This document shows positions 58,742-64,000 of a stretch of 64,000 nucleotides of DNA, piece after piece. The DNA is from Gnetum montanum. Its lineage: Eukaryota > Streptophyta > Gnetopsida > Gnetales > Gnetaceae. The notes under the pieces are model-generated. The model saw only the letters and a list, made by a program, of their open reading frames with translations, did no database searches and was not told the DNA's origin. The position numbers and the translations under genes are program-made. The stretch's first letter is position 1, and each line of letters starts with the position of its first letter. The DNA is taken from positions 9,731 through 73,730 of the forward strand of contig MNCI01033329.1 of NCBI GenBank assembly GCA_015680685.1, written 5' to 3'.

Positions 58742-60236
58742 CTAGTTTAATATCTTAGCAAATGAGTCATGCCAATTTAATGTCTTAGCAGATGAATGTT
58801 GTGGAGCCTTGACCATAAAGGGTGTTGTGGGTGCCTGGGGTGGCACCTTGATAACAAAGCGAGGCCTCTTGTTTGTGGAGGCTAGTGGAATCCTTGCCTT
58901 GCAGGGAGGAACATAGATCACAAAATTGTTTTGCATAGATTTGGGCTTTCCACCTATGGTAATTGAGTTTATGACATAGGAGGCATCGTCTGCGTTGGGT
59001 TGACTTGTCGTGTCAATCACTAGTTGGCCTTATTTTATCATTCCTTTTAGGTCATCTTGCAAGGAATGACAGTTTTCTATACTGTGACTAGCCATTTGAT
59101 GGTAATGACAATATTGGTCAAGTTTAAAATGTTGTGGGACCGGGGGCTCATTCGGTATTGCTAAGGTGGGGTTCCTTAGTAGCTCGCAGTACCTATCATG
59201 TCTTTGGTGGGTAATCTCTGACACATGTTTGGGTTGGATTTTCCCAGCTTTCAAGACTTTCTCCAATAGTTGAGAGGGTTGCATCGGTAGTGGTGTATAA
59301 TTTGAGTGGTCCTTGTGCTGAAAGTTGGGCTTTGGGGTGGCCCTTGCCGATGTAGATGAGTTGGCACCAAAGTTGGCAGCTTTGTTAGTTGGGGCTTTAG
59401 GTTGCTTAGCTTTTGGGCTCCAATTGGTTTCTTTTCTGATTGCAGCTACTGTTTCCTCGGTTGTGTTTTTCTTATGAGTATGTTGGTTTTTGTAGGCCAC
59501 ATAAGTTGGGTCATTGCTTGATTGTGCTGCCTCTTCTATGTCTTTGATTTGTACAAATGCCTAACTCAAAGTATGGGGTTTTAGATAATAAAGCTTTTAT
59601 TTAATGAAGTCATTTACGGCTACCTTAAGGATGGTAAGTAGATATGTTTTAGGAATAGGTTCATGAAGTTCATTCAGGGCGGTGCTCCATCTTTGGATAA
59701 ATTTCTGTGCTGGCTCTAAAGGCACTTGTTTAATTTGAATCAAGTTATCTTATGTGGTTTCAAATTTTAGATTGTATTTGAAACAAGTGACAAATTGGTG
59801 CAAAAATTCCTCCAGAGAAGATATAGAGCTATGGGGTAAGGATCAATACTATTCTAAGGCTCTTCCTCTTAAGGACATAGCAAACACATGCAGAATTACA
59901 TGGGGCCATGCCTGAAGCAAAAGACTTTTAGTTTGGAATGTCACTAGGTGGGAATTTGGGTCTCCCTCCCCATTGTACTTGGTCAACTGAGGTAACGAGA
60001 CTCCCTTTGGAAAGGTTAAGGTTGGAACTGAGGGGTCAATTAGGTCATCTTGATAGTAATCCAATACTTTGAATTCCTCATTATTTAATGTTTTAAGACA
60101 TTTTAATTACTCTGCCAAAGAGTGCATCATTTTTTATGTGCCTGCCTATTCTTGGGTAGTAGGCAAATAAGTGGATTGAGTGAATTGTGGATGATAATGA
60201 TTTAATTGTTGCATTATTTGTGGAAAGAGAGGTTGN
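58742..60236 (-). pseudogene. gag: Gag of element G, C-terminal two thirds (broken)
   Basis: Open blocks at 59849-60064, 59030-59500 and 58742-59020. The first has the Gag core start (PKGVSLPQLTKYNGEGDP, then LRGRALE). The second is Lys, Pro and Ala-rich and ends in the zinc-binding signature YCHYHQMASHSIENCHSLQD usual for Tat-type Gag. The third leads to protease. The N-terminal part lies in 60237-60833, but there it is on the opposite strand. This is probably an assembly fault. Confidence 0.75.
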
Positions 60237-60833
60237 ATGTGAGTTCATCCCTTCAGCATTTGACATAATCCCACTATCTGAAAAGCATCATAAACTCATA
60301 TCCCAACTTCTTATGGCTAGAAGTCAAGCCTTATAGCTACCGCCAATAGAGCCTTAGGATGAGAAAGATGATTTTGCAGCCTAATCTGAACATGGAGATT
60401 CCTACCATACTGTGAGTTCCCATGCTTACACAAACCCATTGTTCCACCCTTTCCTGGAAGAAATTGTGCTTCCTCCTTCATTTGCAAATACTCGAGCACC
60501 AGTTTCCCAACAAGAGCTACCTACTTCCATTTCTATCTTCTCCGTACTTAAGAATATTCATTCTGATGCACAAGTACAGTCCCAAAAACTCCCTCCCAAA
60601 ACCAACGTAGAGTCAATATTTTGACCTCAAGTAATTGGAATGCCATCAGTCATACCAACTTCCACATCCACCCATTACATACCTCAAGTGCAAATCCATG
60701 GACCACCATTGATTACTCCAACCCAACACGTTCAGGGTGTTACCTCACAACCTGTGGCTGGGCAGTGGTTCCATTGATAGTCTCAGTTCTGAATACCATC
60801 CCACCACAACAAACATCAGCCCCACAACCTCTC
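60237..60833 (+). pseudogene. gag: Gag N-terminal part of element G, in a segment probably placed backwards
   Basis: Single N bases stand at 60236 and 60834. The plus frame 60412-60624 (HSHAYTNPLFHPFLEE... onward) and a Pro/Gln/Thr-rich continuation to 60833 look like a Gag N-terminal region, whereas the rest of the element codes on minus. The last nine bases of the segment (CAACCTCTC, 60825-60833) are the reverse complement of 60227-60235, just before the first N. Turning the segment around would bring this part in line ahead of the core at 60064, with a readable frame across that junction. No overlap is visible at the other N. Confidence 0.65.
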
Positions 60834-61140
60834 NTGTTAGGGAAGTTGGCTTGGATTTTGACACAGATGAAGTTATACTATTCGGGTGTAAGAGTCACAT
60901 GAGTAGGGCATTTTCCCTGTAGTCTGAGTAACTGGCATGTAGGGCCTTGAGGGTTTATGTGTTCGATAATGGTTATGGATTCCATAGCAGTCACAAGGTT
61001 TGAATTTTTAACCCCAAAGTCAGTGATTGGTAGTGTTACTAGGTTGATTTGGAAGGATTCCATGATGAACATGAGCAGACTGGGCTAGATGAATGGAGTT
61101 GGATTGCAAGCAATTGCACCGTGATTGGTGTGACAAAAAC

Positions 61141-61391
61141 ATAGCGTGACCAAATCGATCAAACCATAGCGTGACAGAGAGTAATCTTAGCATGATCAAT
61201 AGGGACAAGCGTGAACAACAACATAAGCTCAACGTGACCAATAGGGACAAGCTTAGTGTGACTAGTAGGATAAGCTTAGCATGACCAACAAGGACAAGCT
61301 CAACCTGACCAGCAGGACAAGCTCAGCGTGACCAACAAGGACAAGCTTAGCGTGACCAATAGGGACAAGCTCAGCATGACCAATAGGGATA
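61141..61391. repeat. Tandem array of 23-24-bp units in the leader of element G
   Basis: Seven clear units at 61226-61391 with the form AGCTCAGCGTGACCAATAGG plus GACA, after about four decayed ones. The array lies between the primer site and gag, where packaging signals are usually found. Confidence 0.9.
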
Positions 61392-61462
61392 GGAGACTCA
61401 TAGGATAGGATGAAAATGTTTTGACAGGTAGCATGATCGACATTTTAAAAATGGCAAATATG

Positions 61463-61485
61463 GCCCTCCTTTTAGCGCCAAAAAA
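61463..61485 (-). promoter_or_regulatory. Primer-binding site of element G
   Basis: Inside the 5' LTR the minus strand reads TTTTTTGGCGCTAAAAGG. TGGCGC is the core of the sites used by Athila and Tat elements; the remainder does not fit tRNA-Asp well. Confidence 0.55.
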
Positions 61486-63360
61486 TGTACTAACGTAAAT
61501 CATCAATGTAAGGCTAGAAGAGAAATAGACACCGAGAGATCATCAGGCATGCACAACTGACACTACCTTCACTTGAGGGAAAGTTGGAAAAGGGAATGAA
61601 GGTAGAGTGCCTTGGATGGTTTGCACACAAATCAACCAAGGACTTCCCCGAACATAAGCTATGGCTAACACTGGGGTTATCATAAACAATGTAAATGGGA
61701 TGTAAATGGAATGCAAACAGTGACACAAAATATAAACAGAGCATACTGAATTATAAATAAAGCATAAAAAAAGCTAAACAAAGCGTAAATAGAGCTAAAC
61801 AATGTAAATGGAAGGAAATAATGAAACTGTATTGTATTGTTAAAATAAGAATGTGCACCAGTCAAAGCGTAGTTGCGCGTATAGACGGCAAGTCAAGCAC
61901 TAGCCTTAAGATGATGTCTGAAGTGTTCAGATGCTAGGAGTCAAGTGTGTATGAGTGTCTTAGGCTGCTAGTCAATACTTCCCAAGCTTCCAACCTTCAA
62001 AATTTTCAACCCCATTTATGTGAATTGACAAGGTATTTATAGGGCTGGGCCAGGCTAAGGTGCGAAATTCCAGAATGGAATCAATAGCTTGGAGATGAGA
62101 GGAAATTAGATCAAGTGACATGTGTCCAATGGACAACTGTGCATGAGTTGGATGTGTTGGCAAGCTACATTCTAGACTAGGTGCATCATATCTTAAAATG
62201 TGAGGGTCACTCAAGCTAATGGAAATACATACAATTTAAACTGTGAGGGCCTGACAAGCCCACAAATGAAGAGTTACAATGAAATGAACAACAAGAGAAA
62301 TTCGACCCCTGCTTGCTTGACCATGGATCAACTACTCTAGGATGTCGAGATGTCGATTTGAGGCTATTCAAGGCATCTCTACCAGGACTCCCAATGTGAG
62401 TTATCTGAACTTCAATGTGTCTTTAGCATGCGTTTGAAGTGTTTTTGTGTAAGCATGACTAGCATTCATGCTACAGTCACATTGAGCAATTATGCTAGGC
62501 ATGACCTCAGCGTGACGTGAGCATGAGGTGGAAAAAACGTAATTTTGACATCAAATCTGGAATTTATGAAGCCTATTTTAAAGCACAACAACTGCTTGCC
62601 TTTGTGTGATCTAGATCTAGAAATTTGAGTTTGAATGTGTTTGATTTGGAGCCTTTTTTCAATAGGTCACATTGTGGTCATGCTCAGCATGACTGCCTAG
62701 CGTGACTTGTAGTGTGACCTCAAAAACTTGCAATTTTAAGCTTAAATCTAGAATTTCTGAAGGTTGGGACCCATAATTATCAATAGTGGACCCTAAGGAT
62801 AACTTGCACCCTTGAAATCAAGTAATTTTGGCTCAGTTTTTAGGCTTTAAAAGTTGGTCACGCTGTGGTCACGCCCAGCATGACTGCCTAACATGACCTG
62901 CAGTGTGACCTTAAAAACTTGCAATTTTGAGCTAAAATATGGAATGTCTAATGACTGGGACCCATAGTTATCAATAGTGAACCCTAAGAATGACTTGCAC
63001 CCTTGAAATCAAGTCATTTTGGCTCAATTTCGAGGCTCTAAAAGTTGTTCATGTTGTGGTCATGCCTAGCATGATTACCTAGCGTGACATGCAATGTGAC
63101 CTCTTGAGGATGACTTGGAGTGGACATTAGCAGCTCTTGAGGATGGTTTGCACCATCGGATTTGGACAAATTTCTATTTGATTTTGAAACTGTTGGAGTT
63201 GCTCATGCTAAGGACAAGCTAGCTTGATAATGTGATCAAGATGGCTTGAGCAAGGTGGGGGTGAACTCAATTCCTTAGCCAAATTTTTATCTTCTGAATG
63301 CTCAAAAGGGCTTGAGTCATTTTTATTTTAATATGCTAGGCTGAAATTAGTGGTGTTTCA
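61486..63360 (-). repeat. 5' LTR of element G
   Basis: A 1,875-bp LTR from TGTACTAAC to GTTTCA on the plus strand, matching 53840-55488. It has its own TATA box (62034-62041) and repeat array (62650-63110), and extra sequence near 62.2-62.6 kb that is absent in the other copy. Confidence 0.85.
62650..63110. repeat. Tandem array of about 190-bp units in the 5' LTR of element G
   Basis: The same unit family as 54594-55200. Starts lie near 62660, 62847 and 63038. The copies hold AGCGTGACTTG, AACATGACCTG and AGCGTGACATG variants of the shared motif. Confidence 0.8.
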
Positions 63361-64000
63361 CATGTAACTTCTCCTCTTTCATTCTTGGGTTCTGTACCAT
63401 CCAAGCTACTGAACTAATATGTGATGACACTAGTACATCCCCAAGTACATGGTAACTATGAAAACATTTTGTTGGCCTTCACATACTAGGCCACAAATTT
63501 TCGTTGTTCTTTCTTGAAGGCTTTAGCCTTTTTCTTGAACTCATGATAGTCTATTAATCATTTGGCGAGGTCCGAATCAACATATTTTTGACCATGGTAG
63601 TGGTCTTTGACCACCTTAAGTTCTAAGTTTGCTATGTGAAGTTTCTGCAAAGCAACTTTTCTATTTGCTAACTCTTTCACATATAGGGCATAGGTATTTC
63701 TACCTATTTTCCTAGCTCACTTTTGGGCCAACCTACTGTTAACATAGAAAGGTTTTCATATCTAAGGTTAGCTAACACCATGTATTCCTTCAAATATTCA
63801 ATCTATAGGTCTTTGTTTTTCACTTCCACTTGATGGACCAATGCATAGCTATCTAGAATTGCTTGCCAATCAAGATTTTGGACTATCATGAACCTAATGT
63901 GGGCCTTAGCTATATGGATTTATTTCTTGTTTATCTACTTGTACATGTATACCTCATCTCAAAAGTGTTCCTTCAACTTCTCATATTTCTTGGCCTCATT
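63361..64000 (-). pseudogene. Extra ORF of element F (partial, runs out of the window)
   Basis: The minus strand codes for a Lys, Glu and Leu-rich stretch with a coiled-coil look (for example KLHIANLELKVVKDHYHG near 63.6 kb) broken by stops. It corresponds in place and character to the coil part of the extra ORF of element B near 15.3-15.9 kb; ALKFERVKDHYRE there is similar. The function is unknown. Confidence 0.5.

Larger units (their letters stand above)
53840..63360 (-). mobile_element. Tat-like Ty3/gypsy element G with gag and protease only, nested in F
   Basis: A 9.5 kb element on the minus strand: 5' LTR 61486-63360, primer site, leader with tandem repeats, gag, protease, about 2 kb noncoding, polypurine tract and 3' LTR 53840-55488. 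RT, RNase H and integrase are absent, so it is non-autonomous. The long LTRs, the TGGCGC primer site and abundant tandem repeats recall the Tat/Ogre group. The flanking five bases are CCTAT and CATGT, agreeing at three of five positions, so the target duplication is only tentative. Confidence 0.8.

Noticed and set aside
58317-58745. 142-codon plus-strand frame with a signal-peptide-like, hydrophobic start
   Set aside because: It lies antisense to the gag-protease stretch of element G; its hydrophobic look follows from the opposite-strand codons. No domain.

Overview
The window looks like intergenic DNA from a plant with a large, repeat-filled nuclear genome. It is AT-rich, nearly all of it can be assigned to decayed LTR retrotransposons nested in one another, and there are no bacterial-type genes, tRNAs or rRNAs. 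Every pol-type reading frame carries stops and frameshifts. The one stretch that looks host-like is about 1.1 kb of higher GC around 29.6-30.8 kb, with a MADS-domain first-exon-like sequence on the minus strand. A gymnosperm or similar giant-genome plant would fit, but the sequence alone does not fix the species.

Layout. (1) 1-6706: Athila-like Ty3/gypsy element A on +; its 5' LTR is cut by the window start. Gag and protease remain, but reverse transcriptase and integrase are deleted. (2) 6707-13548 plus 26768-28070: Ty1/copia element H on -, split by (3) 13549-26762: a 13.2 kb Athila-like element B on -, with both LTRs, the 5-bp target duplication TTTAT, gag-PR-RT-RH-IN remnants and an extra coiled-coil reading frame downstream of integrase. 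(4) 29637-30767: host-like island with the MADS sequence. (5) 30768-32265: a complete 1.5 kb deletion derivative of a copia element (T) with target duplication CTAAT, holding only a Gag zinc knuckle. (6) 32846-41600: copia element C on +, with a long degenerate repeat-rich tail. (7) 42205-46572 plus 51291-52200: gypsy element D on +, its integrase split by (8) 46578-51285: a gag-only non-autonomous LTR element E on - with target duplication GCTAG. (9) 52676-53839 plus 63361-64000: the 3' end of a third Athila-like element F on -, split by (10) 53840-63360: a Tat-like element G on - with 1.6-1.9 kb LTRs, gag and protease only, and three different tandem-repeat arrays.

The order of events can be read from the nesting: B entered H, E entered D, and G entered F. 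A, B and F are one family (same terminal TGATG/CATCA, same primer site where visible, same TATA box) that differ in the presence of pol, the presence of the extra ORF, and the repeat motif in U3.

Three places marked by single N bases look like assembly faults. Segments 16009-16738 and 60237-60833 appear to be placed backwards, and 18426-18547 holds an unmerged 60-bp overlap. These should be corrected before any reading-frame analysis.
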